64,000 bases of DNA from Malaya genurostris. Its lineage: Eukaryota > Arthropoda > Insecta > Diptera > Culicidae. The notes under the pieces were generated by a model. That model saw only the letters and a list, made by a program, of their open reading frames with translations, searched no databases and was not told the DNA's origin. Within the stretch, counting starts at the first letter, position 1. Every line of letters begins with the position of its first letter. Location of the stretch: assembly GCF_030247185.1 (NCBI RefSeq), contig NC_080571.1, positions 342,927,379 through 342,991,378 on the forward strand. The letters run 5' to 3'. Position numbers and translations under genes: made by a program. This document shows, piece by piece, positions 10,681 through 21,325 of the stretch.

Positions 10681-10990
10681 ATCTATATTTCCACTCAGTC
10701 ATTGCTAAAATTTTGAATAAAAACTAGTAGAGTTTGTACATCGTTGTTAGTTGGTGGCTGTACGAACCGACTTAGATTCTACCGGATCTCGGGTTCCGGT
10801 GCTTCTTTTTCTTAAGGATGACCTACGCAAACAAAGCACAGTTTCATTCTACAGGTTATATTAGTTAATGCACAAAGAATCCATTGGTTTCTTTCAAAAA
10901 TCGAAGAGAAACATTATGAAAAGAAAATCCCAGTATTATATATGAGAAAGGCATCATTACACCACTAGGTGGATTAAAACAGGTTTTTTT
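10680..10990 (-). repeat. Dispersed repeat family A, end segment
   Basis: Almost the whole segment matches the reverse complement of 34048-34330. Shared words are AAAACTAGTAGAGTTTGTAC, CTTAAGGATGACCTACGC, and the terminal motif AAAGGCATCATTACACCACT followed by AGGTGGATTAAAACAGG. The terminal motif also occurs at 32300-32345, 40795-40840 and 62165-62215. At least five copies of this end lie within the window. The element type is not known. Confidence 0.7.
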
Positions 10991-11750
10991 ACTACGGAAA
11001 TGCGAAACTTTTTTATTTTGCAGGCAAATCTTTATATGAAGAACAAAGCTGCTGAGAGTATCGTAACTAATTCGATACTATTGTTTTGCTGAAGAAAGTA
11101 TGTTTATACGTTAAGGCGTTTAAGAGTTATGCAATGTTTTTGAGTTTTTTGAATGTATTTTTAAAACTAATTTAAATAAGTTAAGAAAATAACACCCTTC
11201 CAATTTCCTCTTAAATTTTTACTTATATTATGACCTTTCAGGAACCGCATAGGATACATTTTTATCGATCTGGCTTATTTGCAGCATGACCAGTTTTTGA
11301 TTAAAAAACAATCATAACTTTTTACTGGTATCTCATATGAAAAAGCTTGGTTAAGCAAAATTGTGCACAATAATTAGTTCAACAACTCTTCTAAAGGCAA
11401 CTTTTCGGTGAAACGTTTCACAAAAAAGTTAGAACAAAACAAGTGATTTTCAGGAGCCACCCTACTTTTACTCGGGAAAATTGATGTAACTCGATCAAAT
11501 GAAGAGTTAGAGATGTGCTTTTTTCAGCGAAGTTACTCACAATAAAATTTCCTACAACTTTATTGAACAACAAAATCATTTTTGAGTACAATTAAGACAG
11601 TTAGATTTCAGATTTCAATCTAAATAAGGACCACCCTAGTAATTTTTTTCATTTGATTTCAAACAACTTTTGTGAAGACACCAACTACAAAAAACAAATA
11701 TTTAAAAGTGAAAATATTTTTGTCACGCTAATTTCCCGTTTCGGACCACT
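10991..11750. other. AT-rich repeat-like spacer
   Basis: AT-rich sequence with words such as GGACCACCCTAG and runs of A and T. It has the feel of an old interspersed repeat, but no partner copy in the window is convincing. No coding signal. Confidence 0.35.
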
Positions 11751-11754
11751 GTGG

Positions 11755-12535
11755 AATGGTAGGCAATTGGGTGCCGTATGAATTGAAAGTAAGGGACTTC
11801 GAACAACAAGCGAAAAGGAAGCAGACGGAAAGGTTTTTTTTTGCACGGAATTGTTTCTGGCTATGGAAAGTGGGTCTATTACGATAATCTAAAATCGTCG
11901 GACAACGGCATTATCATCGATGACCGTTCAAAGTGTTCATGGCCTGAAGGTTATGCTAGATATATGGTGAGACCAGCTACGGTGTGGTGTAATCTGTACT
12001 GCTACAACCGAGTTAAAAAACACGAGAGAGATCTACCGACGACAATTGATGCGTTAGAGCCGAGCATTGCAAGAAAAGTGGCAAAGCACGACTGAGTAAT
12101 ACACTGAGATATTTTTAAGCGTTTTTATGCGTTATGCGTTATGCGGATTTCCGAAATAACGTGGTTTTTTACGCGAATTTTCACAGTTATGGGGATTCCT
12201 TGTTTTGTCTTAGAAATACATGAAATCTGGCGAGATCGGGCGTTATTCTAAAATTTCTGACACATGGGAAAATTTTGATTTTTTTCAAAAAAAAATTTAT
12301 TTTGAGATCACATTAAATCTGCACGTTACATGCGTTTCCAAGATATTTGGTATCAAAAAAAATTTCAATTTCGGAAACTTATTCTAAGCTCCAAAGTTGA
12401 TTTTTTCAAACAAATTTTGGTCGTCTTGGTGTTTCATGAATTTTTCAAGACATTTGTTAACAAAAAATATGTTTTATGAGCTACTCGGTTTTTTGCGCGG
12501 TACGTATTGCAGCATGACAATGCTCGGCCATTTTT
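11755..12535 (+). pseudogene. mariner transposase relic 1 with internal insertion
   Basis: Mariner words appear in order but in shifting frames: GNWVPYELKVRDFEQQ (11765-11810), IVSGYGKWVYYDNLK (about 11845-11890, the first catalytic block with Gly-Tyr in place of GDE), a segment equivalent to RRQLMRLSRALQEK (12025-12075), and, after an unrelated ~390-bp insertion, LQHDNARP (12505-12531) with the second catalytic Asp. It is heavily decayed. The relic at 12720-13830 carries the same insertion at the same place. Confidence 0.8.
12105..12500. repeat. AT-rich element inserted in mariner relic 1
   Basis: Shares, in the same order, AGTAATACACTGAG, TTTTTAAGCGTTTTTAT, CCTTGTTTTGTCTTAGAAAT, GCGTTTCCAAGA and CGTCTTGGTGTTTCATGAAT with 13166-13545. 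Part of it (about 12240-12450) also resembles 15640-15920. It interrupts the mariner sequence between the LMRLSRA region and the QHDNARP region. Confidence 0.65.
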
Positions 12536-12719
12536 CTCGGAGATGGCTGAACCGATTTTCACAAACTTAGATTCAAATGAAAGGTCGAATATAGTGTTTT
12601 TTTGCGAAAAAATCATTATATGAAGAAAAAAGCTGTTGAAAGTATTGTTTTTCTGGTAGAAGCATATGGTGAGCATGATCTAGCCGAGCCGAGCCGAGTG
12701 TCGGACGTAGTTTGCGCGA

Positions 12720-13830
12720 TATAAAAGCGGCCATATTGATTTGGAAGTCGAAAAACGAGCTGGAGTGCCATCAAAATTTGACGGCGGAGAAATGAGAACA
12801 ATTGCTCGCAATTAAACGCAAGAGCTTGCAAAACCACTCGCAGTTACTCATTTGGCCATTTGCTACCTTTTAAAGGCAAAGAGGAATGATCCGAATGGTA
12901 GGCAATTGGGTGCCGTATGATTTGAAAGTAAGGGACTTCGAACAACAAGGGCCAAGGAGACATACGGAAAAGGTTTTTTTTGCATCGAATTACGATAATC
13001 TAAACGTTGCCCGATGCCCCGGCCATGCATTATCATCGAAGGCCGGAAAGTTATGCTCTGTATATGGTGAAACCAGCTACGGTGTGGTGTATTATGAACT
13101 GCTACAATCGAGTTGAAAAATCACGTTTCAGCCGAGCTTACAAGAAAAGTGGCAAAGCACGACTGAGTAATACAGTGAGGTCTTTTTAAGCGTTTTTTAT
13201 ACGTTTTTACACGGATTTCGGAACTTACGCGGTTGTTTTCGTGAGAATTTTTACAGTTATGTGATTTCCTTGTTTTGTCTTAGAAATACATGAATACATG
13301 AAAATTTTTGATTTTATTCAAAAAAACATTTTTCGTGATCACATCAGATCTGGACGTTTCATGCGTTTCCAAGACATTTGGCATATAAAAAAATTCTATC
13401 CCGGAATTCTCAAACTTTTTCCAAGCCCCAAAAAATTTTGATCGTCTTGGTATTTCATGAATTTTTTAAAATATTTGGAAACAAAAAATATTTTTTGTAA
13501 TTTTGCGTTTTTTTTGCGGTATTCAGAATACCGGTAAATGCAATGCAAATTGCAACACCGGTAAAAAAACATACACCTAAACGCTCAAATGGGAAGCTCT
13601 ACTTCACCCGCCATATAGCCCAGAGATTGCTCCGTCCGATTACTATTTGCTCCGGTCGATGCAGCATGGCCTGACTGACCAGCTCTTTTCCAATTGTTAT
13701 GAAGCCTAAAAATTGAGCGATTCGATTTTTTTTATAAAGGATATCCGTGAATTGCCAGAAAGACGGAAAACAGAATTTGTAAACTTTACAAATTTCGAAA
13801 AAAAACGGCAGTTTATAAGTAGCCGTTCAT
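12720..13830 (+). pseudogene. mariner transposase relic 2 with the same internal insertion
   Basis: The order is: a GVPSKFDGGE-like N-terminal segment at about 12755-12790, LAVTHLAICYLLKAK at 12838-12880, NWVPYDLKVRDFEQQ at 12905-12950, the GVVYYELLQSS-type block at 13080-13115, the shared AT-rich insertion (13166-13545), then a frame-broken TSPAI...RDCSV (equivalent to the mariner YSPEIAPSDY region with the third Asp) at 13600-13660 and IKDIRELPERRKTEF at 13735-13785. The part with the second Asp has been lost, and many frameshifts are present. Both relics probably descend from one already interrupted ancestor. Confidence 0.75.
13166..13545. repeat. AT-rich element inserted in mariner relic 2
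   Basis: Collinear with 12105-12500, with about the spacing and word order expected for a duplicated segment (for example CGTTTCATGCGTTTCCAAGA, CGTCTTGGTATTTCATGAAT). Confidence 0.65.
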
Positions 13831-15640
13831 CGATTCAATTGAAGATTGCATTGATTTTTTGTTGGATGCTTTTCACTTTGCCCTTTCTAATATTCACTAT
13901 CTGCTGGTCATTTAAAACCGTTGGATAATGAAATAATTTTTTTTTCTAGCAACAACCGGTTCGCCGATTCGAAAGCGTCTTTGGCAAGTTCACAACCAGT
14001 TTTAGAGTGTCGATAATGGAAACAAAACCGAGTTTGTAGACTAAGTGAAAACTTTGACAGAACTTGCACTAAACAAGTTTAGTCATAGAAACCAACTTCG
14101 AAGGAACATCACTCCGTGTATTGTTATGTGTTGATATTTTCCGCATTCGAAACATGTTATGCATACAGAATCGACTGCTTATCAGACGGTTTTCGGAAAT
14201 TCAATCTGCGACTTCCAACTGGTTTTTCAATTGATTCCCTTCGACTTCGACTTCGACCATAATCACAATCTTGAAATTTGATTAGAGTAAACGAAAACCC
14301 GGCGCCCTTGCCTCGAATGATGAAAAGATAATATCAACCGCAACCAGGCGTCCAGGCTGAAGAAAACAATTCTACGATTCAATATCAATTTTCCTTTTTC
14401 CGTCCATGTTTATCCATTCAATTTCATTACCCGTGTTATGGCAGGCTCGGGTCTGCTAGTGTTCTATTCTTTAGCGCCATGCTCGCGGCAATCATTTTCC
14501 AAAAAAAAAAAAACGGTTAACCTACGTAGCACACACTGGCATAAACTAAATATTTGTGTTGAACTCGCTTGTTGGCAGCTCGGAAAAACCAGAAACACCG
14601 GAGTGCACCGGAATAGCTGGTCTGTCCGGAGCAGGTACGGATTAGAAACGTGCACCACGTGAGGTCCCCATTGTATGCGTGAGCGCCTCCAAACCCCCCT
14701 AGCCCAATATTTCAGCAAGTCCCCAACAAATTGAGCTAACGGAAGTTGTAGCGCGGAGGAGAAGAAAGCTTTTGTTCGTCAGTCAGTTCCATTTCTGGTT
14801 CAGCCGAACGAACGAGTGTGGTTCATTCATAAAACAGAGCCCGGGGTGTTATCCTTGCCGCCCCACGATACGGTGGACGGCACTGTCGATGATCAGACTC
14901 AGGGTTTACGTTTCTCCGGAATGTTGTGGCAGTGTGTTTGCGAAAGAGGAAACGGAACGGTAAAAACTGCTGCCACGTGATATATGGATTGTGGTAGCGC
15001 ACCGCACCGCATCGCATCGACCGGAGGCGGATTGGATCTTTTGAAAAAGCAAGCTTGCTTTGCTGACCGTAAACAGCCTCCGGAGTGATTATGGAAGCAA
15101 GCTGCGAAGGCAAGTTGTTCAACAGAAGATTATTATGCCTTTCGGAATGTTTATTGTTGCGCTTCGATGGATAAAAATTGAAAATTCTTTGTTGCCACTG
15201 CCACAAAAGCCAGAATTTAGCGACGGAGTCCGAGGTTTTCATAATTAGGCGTTTTTTGTTGGCCCCAGGTTTTTTTGTTTGAGTTTTTTTTAGTATTGGC
15301 ATCATCAATTCTAATCATTAGATTTTTTTGTCATAATTTCTTATCTTATTTAAACTTTTTCTTTATTCTTATTTAAAATTATTTTTGTAATCTTTATTTT
15401 TTGTAGTTATTAGCTCTTTCTTTTTTTCCCCTTTGGCTATACTACCCATGATAGATTTTTGTTCTGACTCATAACTTAATTATTCATAGCTCTAAACACT
15501 CAAAATATTATTATTTGGTATTTGTGTCATCAAATGAATAATTTCTTTGCGTAGGAATTTTAAAGAGAATGTTTCAAAACCTAAAAATCCATTCTAAATC
15601 TAGCAAATCACATTATCAGTCATTGCTGTTAGATTTTTCT
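13831..15640. other. Spacer, partly GC-richer, no gene supported
   Basis: From about 14550 to 15100 the composition is less AT-rich and overlapping short frames are open on both strands. No peptide family, start context or splice-bounded exon was recognised. The region resembles non-repetitive intronic or regulatory DNA and could hold conserved non-coding elements. Flanks are AT-rich with poly-T runs. Confidence 0.35.
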
Positions 15641-15920
15641 CATGATCTTCAGATTTCAGATTTATGAAATTTACAAAATAGAAAAAAAATTTTGATAACA
15701 AAAGTCTTAGAATTTCATGAAACGTCGAGATTTAGTGCCATCTCGAAAAAATTTTTTTTCAAAAAATCGACCTTTTGGGACTTTTTTTCCCAGAAAGTTG
15801 ATTTTTTCAAAAATTTTTATTTGAGATGACACTAAATTTCGATGTTTCATGCAGTTTCAAGAGTTGCGACATCAAAAAAAATTTTCAATTTTGGAAATTT
15901 CATGTACTCCCCCCTATGGT
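15640..15920. repeat. Short inverted and direct repeat related to the mariner-inserted element
   Basis: GAATTTCATGAAACGTCGAG, then TTTAGTGCCATCTCG, is followed about 90 bp later by inverted and variant forms: GAGATGACACTAAATTTCGA and TGTTTCATGCAGTTTCAAG. The second half resembles 12290-12450. It may be a small foldback element. Confidence 0.5.
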
Positions 15921-16131
15921 GTTTTTCAAGATCGAAAATTGTCAAACCTTAACCGCCGGGCAGCACCTCTTACGCATGTCCGATTTAGCTCAAATTTTGC
16001 ATGAGGACTTTTTTCGAGGGGCTTAAACTTTTGAGCGCTAGCGCTTTACAAAATTATAAGTGATCCCAAAATATTGGCATATGTATAAGAGCGGTAAAAA
16101 TCAACGTGTTTTGTCGGTTACGTCACTTATA

Positions 16132-17300
16132 CAATCATATCTCCGGAACCAAAAGTCACAGCCATTTGATCTTTGAACTTGATCAATGGCCCGACAGTAG
16201 CTTTCAAACGAGCCCAAGTTTGTTAAAATCGGTTAAGCCATCTCTGAGAAAATTGAGCGCGTTCAAATATCTTCTAAAAGTGCACACACATACACACACG
16301 CACACATCTCGATCTCGTCGAACTGAGTCGAATGGTATATAACACTATGGGGCTCCGAGGCTCCGTTCGAAAGTCGGTTTTTCCAGCAATTCTAATACCT
16401 TTCTATAGAGAAAGGCAAACAGATTGACGAATGTAACTGCAAAATAAAAATTTGCGAAACGGAATCGCAGAGACGGAATTCGAATGCATAATTTTCTTCC
16501 CTCTGGAGAAATCGATTGCCAATTAAGCTACCCTAGACACGTGAAATCCACGAAGAAAAAGTATGATTAAATAGATGAAACCGATTTTTTGTCCCATATT
16601 TAATTTCCAATTTCCAATTTCCAATTTCCAATTTCCAATTTCCAATTTCCAATTTCCAATTTCCAATTTCCAATTTCCAATTTCCAATTTCCAATTTCCA
16701 ATTTCCAATTTCCAATTTCCAATTTCCAATTTCCAATTTCCAATTTCCAATTTCCAATTTCCAATTTCCAATTTCCAATTTCCAATTTCCAATTTCCAAT
16801 TTCCAATTTCCAATTTCCAATTTCCAATTTCCAATTTCCAATTTCCAATTTCCAATTTCCAATTTCCAATTTCCAATTTCCAATTTCCAATTTCCAATTT
16901 CCAATTTCCAATTTCCAATTTCCAATTTCCAATTTCCAATTTCCAATTTCCAATTTCCAATTTCCAATTTCCAATTTCCAATTTCCAATTTCCAATTTCC
17001 AATTTCCAATTTCCAATTTCCAATTTCCAATTTCCAATTTCCAATTTCCAATTTCCAATTTCCAATTTCCAATTTCCAATTTCCAATTTCCAATTTCCAA
17101 TTTCCAATTTCCAATTTCCAATTTCCAATTTCCAATTTCCAATTTCCAATTTCCAATTTCCAATTTCCAATTTCCAATTTCCAATTTCCAATTTCCAATT
17201 TCCAATTTCCAATTTCCAATTTCCAATTTCCAATTTCCAATTTCCAATTTCCAATTTCCAATTTCTAATTTCCAATTTCCAATTTCCAATTTCCAATTTC
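16132..17300. repeat. Direct duplication, unit 1 (flank plus 7-bp array)
   Basis: The ~470-bp flank 16132-16601 matches 17301-17770 base for base by eye at a constant offset of 1169 bp. In each copy the flank is followed by a long array of the 7-mer AATTTCC. The flank begins with family A-type sequence (ATCTCCGGAACC...AAATCGGTTAAGCCATCTCT...CACACATACACACACGC...TCGAACTGAGTCGAATGG) and ends with TTTTTTGTCCCATATTTAAT. The junction between unit 1 and unit 2 falls at a shared CAATC, as expected for unequal exchange, replication slippage or an assembly duplication. Confidence 0.9.
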
Positions 17301-17304
17301 CAAT
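16602..17304. repeat. Satellite array 1 of the 7-mer AATTTCC (~100 copies)
   Basis: About 703 bp of near-perfect tandem AATTTCC. The only variant noticed is a C-to-T change near 17265 (TTTCTAATTTCC). Because 7 is not a multiple of 3, every frame on a given strand reads the same 7-residue cycle (FPISNFQ on plus, NWKLEIG on minus). The long open frames here are therefore a property of the repeat and not genes. Confidence 0.97.
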
Positions 17305-18315
17305 CATATCTCCGGAACCAAAAGTCACAGCCATTTGATCTTTGAACTTGATCAATGGCCCGACAGTAGCTTTCAAACGAGCCCAAGTTTGTTAAAATCG
17401 GTTAAGCCATCTCTGAGAAAATTGAGCGCGTTCAAATATCTTCTAAAAGTGCACACACATACACACACGCACACATCTCGATCTCGTCGAACTGAGTCGA
17501 ATGGTATATAACACTATGGGGCTCCGAGGCTCCGTTCGAAAGTCGGTTTTTCCAGCAATTCTAATACCTTTCTATAGAGAAAGGCAAACAGATTGACGAA
17601 TGTAACTGCAAAATAAAAATTTGCGAAACGGAATCGCAGAGACGGAATTCGAATGCATAATTTTCTTCCCTCTGGAGAAATCGATTGCCAATTAAGCTAC
17701 CCTAGACACGTGAAATCCACGAAGAAAAAGTATGATTAAATAGATGAAACCGATTTTTTGTCCCATATTTAATTTCCAATTTCCAATTTCCAATTTCCAA
17801 TTTCCAATTTCCAATTTCCAATTTCCAATTTCCAATTTCCAATTTCCAATTTCCAATTTCCAATTTCCAATTTCCAATTTCCAATTTCCAATTTCCAATT
17901 TCCAATTTCCAATTTCCAATTTCCAATTTCCAATTTCCAATTTCCAATTTCCAATTTCCAATTTCCAATTTCCAATTTCCAATTTCCAATTTCCAATTTC
18001 CAATTTCCAATTTCCAATTTCCAATTTCCAATTTCCAATTTCCAATTTCCAATTTCCAATTTCCAATTTCCAATTTCCAATTTCCTATTTCCAATTTCCA
18101 ATTTCCAATTTCCAATTTCCAATTTCCAATTTCCAATTTCCAATTTCCAATTTCCAATTTCCAATTTCCAATTTCCAATTTCCAATTTCCAATTTCCAAT
18201 TTCCAATTTCCAATTTCCAATTTCCAATTTCCAATTTCCAATTTCCAATTTCCAATTTCCAATTTCCAATTTCCAATTTCCAATTTCCAATTTCCAATTT
18301 CCAATTTCCAATTTA
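17301..18315. repeat. Direct duplication, unit 2 (flank plus 7-bp array)
   Basis: Second copy of the unit. The flank 17301-17770 is followed by a shorter array (17771-18314). The lack of visible differences in the flank points to a very recent event or to an assembly artefact. Confidence 0.9.
17771..18314. repeat. Satellite array 2 of the 7-mer AATTTCC (~78 copies)
   Basis: About 544 bp of near-perfect AATTTCC with one variant near 18085 (TTTCCTATTTCC). It ends abruptly at about 18314, where the 10-bp AGACGTTTT array begins. Confidence 0.97.
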
Positions 18316-19040
18316 GAGGTGTTAGAGGTTTTAGAGGTTTAAAAGGTTTTAGAGGTTTTAAATGTTTTAGACGTTTAAGACGTTTTAGAGGTTTTAGACG
18401 TTTCAGACGTTTTAGACGTTTTTGACATTTTAGACGTTTTAGACGTTTTAGACGTTTTAGACGTTTTAGACGTTTTAGACGTTTTAGACGTTTTAGAGGT
18501 TTTAGACATTTTAGACGTTTTATATGTTTTAGACCTTTTAAGACGATTTAGACGTTTCAGACGTTTTAGATGGTTTAGACGGTTTTGACGGTTTTGAAGT
18601 TTCAGTCGTTTATGATGTTTTAGACGTTTTAGAAGTTTTAGACGTTTTTGAGGTTTTAGACATTTTAGACGTTTTAGATGTTTTAGACCTTTTAAGACGT
18701 TTTAGACGTTTTAGATGGTTTAGACGTTTTTGAGGTTTTAGAGGTTTTAGGCGTTTTAGAGGTTTCAGACATTTTAGATGGTTTAGACGGTTTTGACCGT
18801 TTTGACGGTTTTGACGTTTCAGTCGTTTAAGACGTTTTAGACATTTTAGACGTTTTAGAAGTTTTAGACGTTTTTGACGTTTTAGACGTTATAGATGTTT
18901 TAGACCTTTTAAGACGTTTTAGACGTTTTAGATAGTTTAGACGTTTTTGAGGTTTCAGAGTTTTAGACATTTCATATATTTTTGACGTTTCAGATGTTTT
19001 AGACGTTTTAAAGGTTTTAGAGGTTTTGGACTCTTTTTTA
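18315..19040. repeat. Degenerate 10-bp array (TTTTAGACGT)
   Basis: Tandem decamers close to TTTTAGACGT with many variants (AGAGGTTTT, AGATGGTTT, GACCTTTTA). The best-conserved core is at about 18420-18500. A higher-order repeat is visible: the run AGACATTTTAGACGTTTTAG...ATGTTTTAGACCTTTTAAG occurs near 18500, 18660 and 18840, about 160-190 bp apart. No coding potential. Confidence 0.9.
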
Positions 19041-19480
19041 GGACTTTTTGGACTTTTCTAATTTTTGACTTTGTTTTGGGGATTTTGATTTTTGATGTAC
19101 GGATTTTGATTTTCAAATTTCGGATTTTAATTTTTCATTTTCGGGTTCTGGATCTTGGAATTGATATTTTGAATTTCTTTTACTTGGACCTCGAATTAGG
19201 AAATTGTGAACTATAAAATAATGTATCTTAGCTTACGTTTCTGAATTTTGATTTCCGGGTTACGAATGTTATATTTTCGTTCTCGGAACTCTTAGTTTAG
19301 AGTTTTTGCCTTGGACTTTCGAATTTTTATAAGGAATTTCAAATGTTTTCTTTGAAGTTAGAATCTTAGAAATAGAACTTTAAGTTTTGATTTTTGCATT
19401 TGGGACTCTATATTATGGACATTTATCAGGATAATCAGATATATAGAGGGTGAGGTTTCTTCAGCTTCCGAGTTAGAGTG
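19041..19480. repeat. Decayed T-rich, ATTTTGATTT-like sequence
   Basis: Continues from the 10-bp array with loosely repetitive words (GGATTTTGATTTT, GGACTTTTTGGACTTTT). It is probably the decayed margin of the array. Confidence 0.5.
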
Positions 19481-20122
19481 TACAATAATATCGTTTTCTG
19501 CTCCGAGGCTTCATTGGATGACTGGATAATAATTCAAAACCTTTGCAGTGGAAATTTTACACCATGCTATTCAAAGCTAGAACAGTGCCACTTGCACGTT
19601 ATTCTATGATGTTTCCATAAAATGACTGCTGTTACACATTTAAAATAAAAAAAGGTATGAATTTCTGCTTCAAATGCCTCAAACAACTGGCTGGATTTCC
19701 ACCATTTGCTCGTTATGCAGGGAAAAACAGAAGTAGCAAAAAAAAAAAACTGACATATCCTCAACGGAACTGAACACGCACAGCTCATAAAAGGTCCCAC
19801 TCTCGGGAAAGCTAATCGAGAATAAAGCAGTCAAGCCGTAAGTGTTTTACCGTGTTTCTTCCGGTGTTGTTTCAATCCAAGCCAAACCTAACAGTCATCA
19901 AAGTGAAACCACATTCCGGCGCTCAGCAGGTGTGTCGTTTTTCGTATTCTTTTTTCGACTCTTGAAAATCGCACAGCGCCACACTAGAGCTAGAAGATGA
20001 CTTGTTTCCCACCGTACCAAGATGTATGCAACCTGTAACCACTTCCGCGGACGGGAGATACCTTCTATCCCGTGTGAGTAGTCTGGCAGTCTTCTAGAAC
20101 CATCATCGTTATCATCGTTGGA

Positions 20123-20153
<31 letters not shown>

Positions 20154-21089
20154 TCGTCACTGCAAATTGTTAGTTGAAGCTGATATAAAAATGTCAGCCA
20201 CTTGAGAGCTTGTGCATGTAAACAACAGTGGCTTCCTGAGCTGTACGAGATGATGGCAATTATGTTTGTCCCGGTGGAGGATGCTGATCCTGAAGGGGTA
20301 CTGACAACTGAACGACGCGATAACTGAAGCTGTTCCAACCACCCCCCCCCCCCCTCTGCACCTCCGCTGATGGCGAAACAAGCATCATAATAAAGTTCTT
20401 CGGATAATGAGGGTTTTTTCGGGCAATGGACCGAACGGAACGGCTCTGGAGATGATGGGAAACAATTCCGAGCAATCCCATAATGGAAGGAATAATACTC
20501 TGGATATGATTGGGGTATTATTTTCGAAATGCTGGCGATTAAGGGAATTTTATTGAACGAAATGCGAATTATCAACAATTGGTGAGTTTTGTTTCGGAAG
20601 GTTTTTTTTTCAGCAATAATTGAAGTTATTGTAGTAGTATAAAATGGTTAATGTTTATTCCAAACCAGTAAGTTTTACTTGGAACCGATTCCAGATGAGT
20701 AGCAGATTATCAGACTTCATATTGATAAACGAGTAAAAATCGTTTTTTTTCAGAAATTTCACATCCTACAAAAAGTGTTTTATTGGTGATTTTCAAATAA
20801 AACTATTGAGAAAAGTTCGAATCGAATCCTACACTGAAAAAACTCGATTTAAAAGAATTTCTGTCGAATCACAAAAAAAAACATTTTTATCGTAATTTAC
20901 CATTGTGATTTTACATCTCATAAAATGCACGTAAAAAGAGCCCTACAGTTCACGCAAAATTTACGTGCAAAAACATGTAATATGGTGTGATTAAGAAATT
21001 CCATGACAAGAAATTCATATGAAAAAAAAAAAATCTTAGAGCGACTGCGAGCACTTAAGTCATCGTTTCGTCTATCTTAGGACGATTTA
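19481..21089. other. Spacer with microsatellites, no gene supported
   Basis: Holds a GTC/GTT-type triplet run at about 20116-20152 and a C-homopolymer run at about 20341-20355. A minus-strand frame of ~226 codons covers 19898-20578, but its content is dominated by these simple repeats (an Asp run) and resembles no protein. From 20830 to 21060 the sequence is AT-rich. Confidence 0.4.
20116..20152. repeat. CGT trinucleotide microsatellite
   Basis: Eleven to twelve GTC/CGT units (reading as poly-Asp on the minus strand), slightly interrupted at both ends. Confidence 0.9.
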
Positions 21090-21325
21090 TTTATTTTAGT
21101 TGGTTTGACGTAAAGTCGTCATAACTGAGTTTAGTTCTTGCAATGACTGAGGGCTAGGATTTAGACCGTGTTCGATGTACGCTTCACCAAACCCGGTCGT
21201 GTGGTACAGCGAAATGGTAGCGCGTATGCACGGATTGCATAAGAACGCAGGTTCGAGTCCTGTCTCTGAGCGTATCTTTTTCCAAAAAATCATCTTCTCT
21301 GTGAGTTTTTCATTCATTTGACTTT
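21090..21325 (+). mobile_element. tRNA-derived SINE-like element
   Basis: A tRNA-like segment runs from about 21193 to 21275. It has an A-box-like TGGTAGCGCGTATG and, about 35 bp on, a near-perfect B box in GGTTCGAGTCCTG, followed by TCTCTGAGC. This internal pol III promoter layout is typical of tRNA-derived SINEs. The acceptor arms do not pair well, so it is not a functional tRNA gene. The preceding piece GGTTTGACGTAAAGTCGTC recurs at about 61093 (GGTTTGACGGAAAGCCGTC), and TCTGTGAGTTTTT near 21298 recurs inverted near 61170. Confidence 0.6.

Noticed and set aside
16602..18314. Telomere repeat or CRISPR-like array
   Set aside because: Uninterrupted 7-mers without spacers exclude CRISPR. AATTTCC is not a known insect telomere motif and the array is internal.
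16523..18316. Long open frames (up to ~287 codons) on both strands over the 7-bp arrays
   Set aside because: They are produced by the AATTTCC repeat, which reads as the same heptapeptide in every frame. They are not genes.
19898..20578. Minus-strand frame of 226 codons with an Asp run
   Set aside because: Its open length depends on a triplet microsatellite and a C-run. Three overlapping frames are equally open and no family resemblance is seen.
21193..21275. tRNA gene
   Set aside because: A and B boxes are present, but the acceptor and other stems do not pair. A SINE head is the better explanation.
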